From positions 19,127,119 through 19,191,118 of the forward strand of contig CM077648.1 in assembly GCA_039707465.1 (NCBI GenBank): a stretch of DNA of 64,000 nt, written 5' to 3'. Position 1 is the stretch's first letter, and each line of letters opens with the position of its first letter. The notes beneath the pieces were generated by a model. That model was not told where the DNA came from, made no database searches, and was given only the letters and a program-made list of their open reading frames with translations. Made by a program: the position numbers and the translations under genes. Shown one piece after another: positions 54,845-64,000 of the stretch. This DNA is from Rhabdophis nuchalis. Its lineage: Eukaryota > Chordata > Lepidosauria > Squamata > Natricidae.

Positions 54845-56135
54845 ATCTCACTCATATTAACTTTCCCCTGCAAAACCCTTATTAATTTAAACAGTATTTC
54901 TTCTCTTCCACAATGTTTCACAATGCATCACATTACCAAATGAAATGCACTCTACTTAAAAACAAAGGTATGTCTAATACTGTAGTTCCATATTTCTTTC
55001 CCCCCAATAAACATTAAAGTGGTCGACATTAAACAACTGTAATACTATCTTTGCATTTACCTTTAAAAAAAATACTGACTCCTAATATGTACATGCAAAT
55101 AACAGCTCCAATGGGGAGCTGAGAATTATCAAGGCAGACAGAGAGAGAAAAACGTAACTTTCCTCTTCTTCTCCTTCTCCTTCTCCTTCTTCTTCTTCTT
55201 CAACTGATGAAGCCCTGATGACAAATCTTTTTGAAAAAGAATTTTTCTTCCAATGGATTTAGTCGCTTTGGAAGAATGGATTTTCTCAGTGCTGCTACAA
55301 ATATAAACTTCTTCCCTTTATAAGTCTGAAATCCAGCAGAGTTGCTATCTTCACTGCTAAAAAAAATAAAGCTTAGCAGGGTTTGACCTGATTAATTCGT
55401 GGGTGAGAATTCCAGCACTGAAGGTTAGACCCAGAAGTTAAAAATAAATCATGGAATAAATCAATGGCTTTTGTTATTGTTGCCAAGAAAATTGACATGG
55501 CCAGATCTGTGTAATTATGAATATTCAACCTCAGTTTGAGGCTTTGTTAGCTTAGTGTTAATTCTAATTTATAGGCAAACTATTTTACACCACCCATTCC
55601 TTCATTTTACTTCTTCAATTTATGTTGTTTGTGGACCATTTTCATTTATCAAATGCGGTTACTGTAAAATAGTGTAACTATTTAGTGTAACTAAATAGCA
55701 AACTAGTGTAACTATACACTGTAATTACAAATTTATCTCATCTTATATGAAACAAAAATTAACTCGTCTTATATTAAAAATTACAAACTTATCTTGTCTT
55801 ATATTAAAAAAAAATTCCATTGACTGATTGCCCTTTTCTGATCGTGATTCAAACTGTATTACACTCATGTTAGAATATTACACTTTGCATATTTCTCTAC
55901 GATATTTCTTGACATGCTAATTAACAAGCTAGTTAAGTAGTGTCTGGATGGCATTACAATTAAATTATAACCCCCCACATTTTGACAGTGACACCTGCAA
56001 AAAAGATGTAAAACCTAATGGAACTCAAACTAAACATAATTCGACAATGTGATACTACTGGAAACAACACAACATAAAACACAGTGAACCTTGAGTTGAC
56101 TCAACCTAAGTTCAGGAGAATTCATCGTTCTCTTC
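54845..56135. other. AT-rich noncoding
   Basis: (CTT)n run at 55160-55200; tandem-like 'attacaaacttatcttgtct' repeats near 55725-55810. No gene recognised. Confidence 0.5.
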
Positions 56136-56533
56136 TGGGCTGATAACACCTGGAACTCTATATCTAGTTCTAGATATGTTCAGAAGGACATTAGGAAACT
56201 AGAGCAATCAAGATGGTAAGGGACCTAAAACCCAAAATTACGAAGAACTGTTGGAGACCTTGGCTACAATTAGCCTGGAGGAATAAAAAACTACAGAGAA
56301 ATTTAAGATGTCAAGGCAGAATTGTCCAAAACAAGAATTGTTCTAGGATAAGAAACAGTGGCTTAAGTTACAAGGAAGTAGTTTTCAGCTGGACAACTGA
56401 AAAAAATCCTAATGGTAAATGCTGTTCACCAATGTAGCAGACTGCCATCCCAGATGATGGGCTCCTTTCACTGAACAACCTTTATCTGATTTGGGTGTGG
56501 TAAAAATAGATTCCTGCAAGGGTTAGACTAGAT

Positions 56534-56658
56534 CAGGGGTGTCAAACTAGCAGCCTGCGGGCCAGATGCATCACATGCTGGCCTCCCCCCCCCGCCAGTT
56601 TAATAAAGGGGGGGAAAGTCCCAATACATCACATGACAACGCAAGTTTGACACCCCTG
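56534..56658. mobile_element. hAT MITE (CAGGGGTGTCAAACT family), 125 bp
   Basis: CAGGGGTGTCAAACTAGCAG ... AAGTTTGACACCCCTG; exact GACTAGAT at 56526-56533 and 56659-56666. Confidence 0.93.
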
Positions 56659-56677
56659 GACTAGATCTTCTCAGGAT

Positions 56678-56913
56678 CAGTGGTGGGTTGCACATTTCGG
56701 CACTACTGGTTCACCCCATGTGCGCATGCGTGCTTCATGCACTTTCTGTGCATGCGGCCACTCACGCACACACCTCAAATCTGCGCCCGGCCTCAAAAAT
56801 GCGCCTAAATAGGCAGGATAGAGCCGGGGCAGGGGGTTGGGAGGGCAGGCCCACCTGCAATGTCCACTACCGGTTTGGGCAAAGCGGTCCGCATTGGCTG
56901 AATACCACCTCTG
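56678..56913. mobile_element. hAT element (CAGTGGTGGG family), 236 bp
   Basis: CAGTGGTGGGTTGCACATTT ... AATACCACCTCTG; CTCAGGAT / CTCAGGAC (7 of 8). Confidence 0.88.
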
Positions 56914-56959
56914 CTCAGGACCCTTTCCAATCCGTGCATTCTATGATTCCACATCTTTT

Positions 56960-57705
56960 GATCTGTGAAATGTAAACCTAAACTGCTTTAACTTAGCCTT
57001 TGCATAACTACAGGCATTGGAATGGATACTTTTCTATAAAGCTGTAACTAATGGTTAGATATATATTTAATGTGGTTTCATTAGATCCTATCAATATAAA
57101 TGTTCCAGGGGATTTTGTGAATAAAAGGAGAAAAAGATGAACAAACACATTCGCAAAAATCGTGATAAAAGCCAGCCTTCCCCATTGAACACCTGTTGCT
57201 TGAGGACGGTTAATTACTTTTGATTGTTGTCAAGTATCTGAAATATTTATTGCCCTGCCTGTTAATTTTCTTGGAAATAGGAAAGGCAACACCCCTAAAA
57301 ATAATAAACTCCTTTAATTTCTGGCATTCTAAGCTAGTTGTTTCTCGGTTTCTATATTTGATTTTTAAGATGTCCTTTGGAACAGAGAGAATTTTCTTTT
57401 TATAATTGAAACCCAGCTGGTTCAGGCACTGTGGTTCCTGCCAGTTTACTGAAAAAAGAAACCAGTGACTCACAGACATGGTGCCAAACGGTTGCAATAG
57501 TATCACACAGAGCCTAATAAAAAGATATGATTGGTGTTGTCTTATGACAGGGTTGGGTTGGATGGCATTCAAAGAGGTTTAGACTAATTTTTAAGACTCA
57601 TACAAGGAACGGACATTATCTGAGGGAGAGGGAGAACCTACTCATCCCCCAAGAAATTGCAGTGCTCAGTAACACCCCGTTGAGGGACACTCCACTGGGA
57701 TGCAT
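56960..57705. other. AT-rich noncoding, nothing recognised
   Basis: No repeat or gene recognised. Confidence 0.5.
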
Positions 57706-57710
57706 TTTGA

Positions 57711-58275
57711 GATAGAATAGAATAGAATAGAATAGAGATGAAAGGGACATTGGAGATCTTCTAGTCCAACCCCCGGCTTAGGCAGGATGCCCTACACCAC
57801 TTCAGACAAATGTTTATCCAACGTCTACTTAAAAACACCCAATATTGGAGTATTCACAACTTCTGGAGGAAAGTTGTTCCACTGATTAATTGTTCTAACT
57901 GTCAGGAAATTTCTCCTTAGTTCTAAGTTGCTTCTCTCCTTGATTAGTTTCCACCCACTGCTTCTTGTCCTACCCTCAGGTGCTTTGGAGAATAGCTTGA
58001 CTCTCTCTTCTTTGGGGCAACCCCTGAGATAGTGGAACACTGCTATCATGTCTCTCCTAATCCTTCTTTTCATTAAACTAGACACACCCAGTTCCTCTGA
58101 CCGTTTTTCATGTTTTAGCCTCCAGCCCCTCATCATCTTTGTTGCTCTTCTCTGCTCTCTTTCTAGAGTCTCCACATCTTTTTTACATCGTGGTGACCAA
58201 AACTGAATGCCGGATTCCAAGTGTGGCCTTACCAAGGCTTTATAAAGTGGTATTAACACTTCACCTGATCTTGAT
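57711..58275 (-). mobile_element. CR1 LINE 3' fragment, antisense, largely open
   Basis: Tail (AGAAT)n at 57711-57736; the minus strand then encodes the ORF2 C-terminus: PLYKALVRPHLESGIQFWSP, EREQRRATKMMRG, KRRIRRDMIAVFHYLRG, SNLELRRNFLTVRTINQWNN, PPEVVN. Open to 57825; upstream of 58275 the frame enters unrelated sequence with a small palindrome (58272-58303). Confidence 0.93.
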
Positions 58276-58637
58276 TGTATGATCAAGATTGTATGTACAA
58301 TCTTGATGGTTGCAGCATGCCAGAATACTGCGTACTTTATGCCCAACATCAGGGCTGGGTTGAGTGGCAGGTTTGAAAGATGGCAGATAGAACTTGCAAG
58401 ACACGCCACATCTTAATTGCTCTTAAAATTCTGGTTCATTCCGGCTAAATAGCAGGGCTGGATCTACCCATCAGACACATCAAGGGTTAAAGCAAGGGCT
58501 CAACATTACCTTCCTCCACACTTCCAGGGTTAGGCAGAAACATTTTACATCTTTCTGATGAAGTTACTATCATTGAGAAGAGAAGGTCTGATGTTTTGGA
58601 GATCTAATATTTTAGTGTCATGTATATGCAATTTGGA

Positions 58638-58990
58638 GGGACCCGGTGGCTCAGTGGCTAAGATGCTGAGCTTGTCAATCAGAAAATTCAGCAGTTGGGT
58701 GGTTCAAATCCCTAGCACCACTTAATGGAGTGAGCTCTCGTTACTTGTCCCAGCTTCTGCCAACCTAGCAGTTCGAAAGCACATTAAAAATGCAAGTAGA
58801 AAAATAGGAACCACCTTTGGTGGGAAGGTAACAGCGTTCCATGTGCCTTCGGCATTTAGTCATGCTTGCCACATGACCATGGAGATGTCTTCGGACAGCG
58901 CTGGCTCTTCAGCTTTGAAACGGAGATGAGCACCGCCCCCTAGAGTTGGGAATGACTAGCACATATGTGCAAGAGGAACCTTTACCTTTA
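58638..58990 (+). mobile_element. Sauria SINE, full length
   Basis: Head 'gggacccggtggctcagtgg', B-box-like 'ggttcaaatcc', tail 'cctagagttgggaatgacta' and 'acctttaccttta'. Flanks TGTATATGCAATTT / TGTATGTAATTT look like a slightly changed target duplication. Confidence 0.94.
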
Positions 58991-58994
58991 CTGT

Positions 58995-59448
58995 ATGTAA
59001 TTTATACTATGGCAAAATCTTGCAGGTACCAAAGTTTTCTAGCCCTAGAAAGAAGCTTCAGATTTTCTATCTCATTCTTGGGTGCTTTCTTATGGCTGCA
59101 TAAGTTTCTTGATCAGCAGAAGGCTACAATATCATAACCTGATATTTAATTGAAGTGTGAGAAGCCAAGGAAACTTCATCCCACTGTAGTGAACATCATA
59201 TAGTGAAAGACAGTAACAGTTACATCCACTTCTTAGATGACACATCACTCAGTGAAATGAAAGGATCCTAAAAACCCAACCTTGAGAATATCACAAAAAA
59301 TGGATGATCCATCCAGAAACTCTTTGTTTCAGTTCCAAGAATATACTACGGTGAAAGTTAATGTATAAGTGATAACATTCAGAGCAAATGCATGTTTATT
59401 CAAATAGAACAGATAAATAATTTGACAAATAACATTATGCATCATAAG
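58995..59448. other. AT-rich noncoding, nothing recognised
   Basis: No repeat or gene recognised. Confidence 0.5.
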
Positions 59449-59450
59449 AC

Positions 59451-60833
59451 TTGATTCAGAGCTCTAATAAGGAATCCTCTTTGGACCCAGCTCTTTTGAA
59501 CAACTACCGTCCAGTCTCCAACCTTCCCTTCTTGGCGAAGGTTGTTGAGAGTGTGGTGGCACAACAGTTTCCCCGTCACCTGGAGGAAGTTGACTATCTA
59601 GATCCGCGCCAGTCCGGCTTTCGGCCCGGGCATAGCACCGAGACGGCATTGGTCGCGTTGGTAGATGATCTCTGGAGGGCCAGAGATGGGGGATGTTCTT
59701 CCATCCTGGTCCTATTAGACCTCTCAGCGGCTTTCGATACCATCGACCATGGTATCTTATTGCATCGGCTGGGGGGGTTGGGGGTGGGAGGCACCGTGTT
59801 GCGGTGGTTCTCCTCCTACCTCTCTGGCCGATCGCAATTTGTGCGTGCAGGAGAGCAGAGGTCGACCCCGAGACCACTCACATGTGGAGTGCAGCAGGGG
59901 TCGGTCCTCTCGCCTCTCCTGTTTAACGCATATATGAAGCCGCTGGGTGAGATCATCCGTGGTTTTGGGGTAGAGTACCACCTGTACGCTGACGACACCC
60001 AGCTGTACATATCTACCCCAAACCACCCCAACGATGCCGTAGCGGTGATGTGCCAGTGCCTGGAAGCCGTGCGGATCTGGATGGGAAGTAACGGACTTAG
60101 GCTCAACCCGACCAAGACCGAGTGGCTGTGGTTTCCGGCTGCCCGATTCAACCAGCTTTCTCCAACGCTGGCCATAGGGGGCGAACATCTTGCCCCTGTG
60201 GATGGGGCGCGCAATTTGGGTGTCCTCCTGGATACCCGGCTGTCTATGGAAGAGCAAGTGACAGCCGTGGCCAGGAGGGCGTTTTACCAGGTTTGCCTGG
60301 TTCGCCAATTGCGCCCCCTATTGGATCGGGACGCCCTTCGCACAGTCACTCATGCCCTCGTGACATCCCGACTGGACTATTGTAACTCTCTCTACATGGG
60401 GCTCCCCTTGAGGTGCACCCGGAGGCTTCAGTTAGTTCAGAATGCAGCCGCGCGAGCAATTATGGGCACCTCTAGGTTTGCCCATGTAACACCGCTCTTG
60501 CGCGAGCTGCACTGGCTACCTGTCGTCTTCCGGGTGCGCTTCAAGGTGTTAGTCATCATCTTCAAAGCGCTCCATGGCTCGGGACCTAGCTATCTGCGAG
60601 ATCGGATCCTGCCCCACACATCCTCACGACCGATTCGCTCCCACAGAGAGGGGCTTCTCCGGGTGCCGTCCACTAGACTTTGTCAGCGGGCGACGCCCAG
60701 GGGAAGGGCGCTCTCTGTGGCGGGCCCGGCCCTCTGGAACGACCTTCCCCCTGATATTAGAACGACCACCGACCTCCGCTCCTTCCGTGTAAAATTGAAG
60801 ACCCACCTCTTTCGACTGGCCGGCCTTGAATAG
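59451..60833 (+). CDS. L2 LINE reverse transcriptase, partial but uninterrupted (460 aa)
   Basis: Covers RT fingers to the C-terminus: SLDPALLNNYRPVSNLPF, LLDLSAAFDTIDHG, CGVQQGSVLSPLLF, HLYADDTQLYIS (YADD at 179-182), then the C-terminal HWLPVVFRVRFKVL and RTTTDLRSFR. The first few codons are flanking DNA; the frame begins inside the element just before RT, and the endonuclease is lacking. No stop or frameshift. Note Gln instead of the usual Pro in CGVQQGS, which could lower activity. Similar to 37867-39978 but a distinct subfamily (closer to 45127-45589). Confidence 0.92.
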   Translation: MIQSSNKESSLDPALLNNYRPVSNLPFLAKVVESVVAQQFPRHLEEVDYLDPRQSGFRPGHSTETALVALVDDLWRARDGGCSSILVLLDLSAAFDTIDHGILLHRLGGLGVGGTVLRWFSSYLSGRSQFVRAGEQRSTPRPLTCGVQQGSVLSPLLFNAYMKPLGEIIRGFGVEYHLYADDTQLYISTPNHPNDAVAVMCQCLEAVRIWMGSNGLRLNPTKTEWLWFPAARFNQLSPTLAIGGEHLAPVDGARNLGVLLDTRLSMEEQVTAVARRAFYQVCLVRQLRPLLDRDALRTVTHALVTSRLDYCNSLYMGLPLRCTRRLQLVQNAAARAIMGTSRFAHVTPLLRELHWLPVVFRVRFKVLVIIFKALHGSGPSYLRDRILPHTSSRPIRSHREGLLRVPSTRLCQRATPRGRALSVAGPALWNDLPPDIRTTTDLRSFRVKLKTHLFRLAGLE

Positions 60834-61020
60834 TTCTCTCTGTCTTTTAACGATAAATTTTAATGGGTTTTTTAATTGTATTTTTAGCACGGGTAATTTA
60901 TTTAATTCTATTTTAGTAATGTTTGTATTATCGTATATTGTTTTAATTATGCCTGTGCACCGCCCCGGGTCCCTGTGGGGAGAGGGTGCGGTTAATAAAT
61001 TCCAATTTATTATTATTATT
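59462..61020 (+). mobile_element. L2-clade LINE, 5'-truncated, with open RT frame
   Basis: RT coding, 3' UTR and tail 'gcaccgccccgggtccctgt', 'gagagggtgcggttaataaa', ending in (TTA)n to about 61045. Confidence 0.92.
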
Positions 61021-61049
61021 ATTAATTTATTATTATTATTATGTTATGC

Positions 61050-61980
61050 AAAAGAAATCAGTTTGTCTTGGGGGGGAAAAGTCAGAAATTGGCTGATTTT
61101 TCTAGATCTCACAAATAAATGTCAGACGCACAAAACTTTTCACTGATTATCATTATAGATTAATAGCTGTAACTCCTTTTTCCAGTTTGTCATAATCAAA
61201 TGACAAATAAGGGTAAAACATGCCATATTCTAGATAGAGGGATACATACTGGTAAATATATCCACAAACATATGCATAGGTGTGAATTAGATATTTAAAA
61301 CAATTTTTGAAACTTTTAAACAATGTGGAATTGTTTACTGGGGCACTGTTGCTAATATTCAGATAAAAGATGTTCAATATTTGTGTTCATCTCATTATAG
61401 TTCTTGAGGTGTTGATCATTCTGAAAATGATCAATTTGCTATTACATTTGGGAAGTGTTACATGAATAAGCTAAAACAGTCTTGCAGTTCTTTTTAAATG
61501 GAATGGTTATAAACTTAGCATATGATTTTTAATAATGTAATACAGTAAACAATGAAACAGCAGATAATGCTGGAAAGACAACTTTAAAGCATAATTCCAA
61601 CTGTCTTGCTTTACGTTTTTTTTTTAAGTAAAGATTTCTATTTATTTTCTTTTTTTAAAAGCACTTAAGATGAGATGTCAGTTATCTGGATGGTTATTCA
61701 TAGATGTATATTTTATCTATGTCTAATAGGATTTTGATTGACAGGAGAGTTACAGAGGGAGACAAGGGTCAAAACCTCACTGGCAGGTCAACAATAGATT
61801 TTTTAAAAGGCAGACATACAGCAAAATAAATACAATGTGCAACGTAATGCCGGGCATTATTATAAAGTGCATGTTCACATAAAACACCATGCAACTAAAG
61901 TCCCCTTGTTCCTTTTTGACCACATGTTATGATACAAAAGGTATTTGAATAAAAATGGTTTCAATACCCATACAATTTTC
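61050..61980. other. AT-rich noncoding, nothing recognised
   Basis: No repeat or gene recognised. Confidence 0.5.
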
Positions 61981-61983
61981 TTT

Positions 61984-62449
61984 GTTGTTGTTAGTTGTGA
62001 AGTTGTGTCCGACCCATCGTGACCCCATGGACAACGTTCCTCCAGGCCTTCCTGTCCTCTACCATCCTCTTGAGTCAATTTAAACTCATACCTACTGCTT
62101 CTGTGACTCCACCCAGCCACTTCCTTCTCTGTCGTCCCCTTCTTGCTTTGCCCTTAATCGTTCGCAGCATGCGGCTCTTCTCCAGTGAGTCCTTCCTTCG
62201 CATTAGGTGGCCAAAGTATTTGACTTTCCTCTTCAGGATCTGGCCTTCTAAAGAGCAGTCGGGGTTGATCTCCTCTAGGACTGACCAGTTTGATTGCCTT
62301 GCAGTCCAAGGGACTCGCAGGAGTCTTCTCCAGAACCACAGTTCAAAGTCCTCATTTCTTTGGCGCTCAGCCTTTCTTATGGTCCAACGTTCACAGCCGT
62401 ACATCGCAACTGGGACAACCACAATTTGCTTAGCCACATTATAGAACAT
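61984..62449 (-). mobile_element. Bov-B (RTE-clade) LINE 3' end, antisense
   Basis: The minus strand has an open frame (62449 to 62075): VVVPVAMYGCERWTIRKAER, WFWRRLLRVPWTARQSN, IL-K-KYFGHLMRRKDSLEK and RRGRQRRKWLGGVTEAVGMSL, the C-terminal region of the Bov-B protein. The 3' end follows ('ccatggggtcacgatgggtc', minus strand). RTE LINEs are the presumed drivers of Sauria SINEs. Confidence 0.95.
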
Positions 62450-62500
62450 TAAAAGATTATATTAAGGATCAGCATTTAGCTAGCCCTAGTATGCTAACAA

Positions 62501-62690
62501 GGGATGTGGTGGCTCAGTGCCTAAGACGCTGAGCTTGCCAATCAGAAAGATCGGCAGTTTGGTGGTTCGAATCCCTAGTGCTGCATAATGGAATGAGCTC
62601 CCATTACTTGTCCCAGCTTCTGTCAACCTAGTAGTTTGACTGGAACCGCCGAACTGCCAACCTTTTTGATCGACAAGCTCAGCATCTTTT
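62501..62690. mobile_element. Two Sauria SINE heads in head-to-head inversion
   Basis: 62501-62638 is a sense SINE 5' part; 62640-62690 is the antisense of SINE head positions ~20-70. They can fold on each other over ~50 bp. The second is fused to the poly-A end of the L1-type element that follows on the minus strand. Confidence 0.85.
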
Positions 62691-64000
62691 TTTTTAAATA
62701 AATTTTTATTGGTTTTCAAAATGCATGTGGGAAAAAGGTATAGGGTAAGTATAACATTTTGGTAGCTCCCATGCCGTTGGTGGTAGCCCTCCCAAAAAAC
62801 TTCATAGATTTACAATTTTAAAAATAAAGGATAGGCATATACAAAGCTTACATTGTGCAGTCCATACATTCAATCAACTTTTTCTTTGCCATTTTATCTT
62901 GTATCGACAATTACAATAAAATTTCAAATAAAGTCATTTTTGAGATCTAAGTCTTTTCGCTATTGACTCTTTTTCCCTGTCTCCCTTGTTCCCCCATCTT
63001 CATCCCTTAAAAGGGAAGAATGTTTTTAAATAAAGGCCTCCGCCTCTCTTAATGTTTTGATTCTTACTCTACCCCCCTCCCAGAAGATCAGCATTCCTCT
63101 GGCAATAGCCACTCGAACCAAATTCCTTTTTTGTATAAATTCTTAGACAAGAAGGAATATTTCCTTCTTATTTCTCTAATTTTTTTCGGAATTTGTTTCA
63201 AAATGGTTATTTCTTTATCTTGCTACTTTAAAATTCCGTCCCGTTGGGCCCTCAGTATCTCATCCCTTGTGGATCTCCTAAGAAATTTAACATGATCTTC
63301 TCTTGGTACATTATGCATCCTAGCATACGCTGAATTAATTCTATAAACCAGGTCCATATCCCACCAAAGTTGTTCTTTATCTCTTTTAAGGTATTTTGCT
63401 AACATTGTACTCATAACATCTTTAAGATCTTCATTTTCTGACTCTGGTATATTCTGGAACCTGAGAAAAAAAGACATTCTTCCAAATTCAATTTTAGTCA
63501 TGTAAGCTCCTAATTCTAGACTCCCCTTCCGGACCTCCTTAACCTCTTCCCTCATCTCGGCTGCCTCCTCCTCTAGCGTCACAATTTTTTGTTTATTTTA
63601 CATTGTGCTTCGTTGCGTTTCCCTGAGTTCTAATTTTAACTCTCTCACTATTTTCCGTAATTCATTCACGTTTTTCATAATTTCCCAAAACATTTCTTTA
63701 ACCGACAGTTCCTGTGAGCTCTCTTCAGCAAATTCTTTCTGTAGAAGTGAGGAAATCTTCGGCTGTGTAGTTGGGCTGGAGACAGTTGAAGACGGGGCGG
63801 AATTTGACTTTCCTGTTGGCGGTTTTCTAAAAGCCATTGTCTCAGTTCTAAGTTCTGATTTGATGAAGAAATGGCGCCGGAGAAACGGATGACCGAGATA
63901 GTCCGAGGTATCAGAGTAATCCAAATGAAAGTCCAGTCTTAAGAGTTCACTTAAAAAAAGAAAAGAAACCTTGCAAACCACATCCAGGAGTCCACATATT
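62691..64000 (-). mobile_element. L1-type element: ORF1 followed directly by 3' UTR and poly-A
   Basis: On the minus strand: 5' part runs off the window; ORF1 (63837-63088); about 390 bp of AT-rich noncoding DNA; then AATAAAAATTTATTTA and A9 at 62691-62700. ORF2 (endonuclease/RT) is not between ORF1 and the poly-A. Confidence 0.75.
63088..63837 (-). pseudogene. L1 ORF1p-like RNA-binding protein, two in-frame stops
   Basis: L1 ORF1p is a trimeric coiled-coil RNA-binding chaperone. One frame runs from ATG 63837 (MAFRKPPTGKSN) to TGA 63088, 249 codons plus stop, with two internal stops: TAA at 63600-63598 and TAG at 63222-63220, and no frameshift. Order: Ser/Pro-rich N-terminus; coiled coil (LSVKEMFWEIMKNVNELRKI to about EEEAAEMREEV); RRM-like region (FFLRFQNIPESENED); C-terminal domain (YRINSAYARMHNVPREDHVK, RRSTRDEILRAQ, and after the TAG KEITILKQIP and LYKKGIWFEWLLPEE). 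Length and order fit ORF1p. Frame preservation with only point stops suggests recent decay. Confidence 0.85.

Larger units (their letters stand above)
56140..56955 (+). mobile_element. CR1 LINE 3' fragment (older subfamily) with two hAT insertions
   Basis: 'ttcagaaggacattaggaaa', 'agatggtaagggacctaaaa' and the split 3' signature 'gggttagactagat ... ctcaggaccctttccaatcc' with 'gcattctatgattcc'. Inserts at 56534-56658 and 56678-56913. Confidence 0.75.

Overview
This is vertebrate nuclear DNA, almost certainly from a squamate reptile and most likely a snake. Reasons: an intact single-exon ATOH1 gene of reptilian type; all five LINE clades known from squamates (CR1, L2, RTE/Bov-B, R4, L1) in one window; tRNA-headed Sauria SINEs; CR1 copies with (ATTCT)n tails; many hAT and Tigger-like MITEs; and very dense microsatellites including a 33-unit GATA array of the Bkm type. 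Species assignment is inference.

The only convincing cellular gene is ATOH1 (18323..19393, plus strand), a proneural bHLH transcription factor, set in a CpG-rich block from about 16.9 to 19.4 kb. Its usual neighbours (GRID2 upstream, SMARCAD1 downstream in other amniotes) are not seen. Three other CpG-rich blocks (5.4-6.0, 25.5-26.1, 33.8-34.4 kb) and two AT/GC-mixed repeat-free blocks downstream of ATOH1 (about 21.4-21.7 and 28.0-28.4 kb) are the best candidates for promoters or enhancers.

Layout: 0-16 kb is AT-rich sequence with CR1, L1, hAT, Tigger and SINE insertions plus a solo LTR (10809..11414). 16.4-29 kb is the ATOH1 domain, lower in transposons, with long GT/CT/GA microsatellites at 25 kb. 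29.4-34.9 kb holds the GATA array, a cluster of Penelope-like element debris including a GIY-YIG domain relic, and a CpG island. 35-44 kb holds an L2 element with a 703-codon open frame, an R4 relic and a SINE-derived minisatellite. 44-59 kb is a dense field of hAT MITEs, SINEs and simple repeats. 59-64 kb has a second L2, a Bov-B 3' end, a foldback SINE pair and an L1-type element that has ORF1 but no visible ORF2.

The most noteworthy patterns are: short palindromic hAT MITEs whose two arms share the same private mutations; central-TA 8-bp target duplications and repeated hAT insertion at the same two positions of CR1 3' ends; a duplicated segment that supplies the empty site for one such insertion; an exact 41-bp patch shared by two adjacent hAT elements of different families; hammerhead-ribozyme-like cores at Penelope-like termini; and a candidate half-L1 element. 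All assignments are from reading the sequence and recalled family features; no database search was run.
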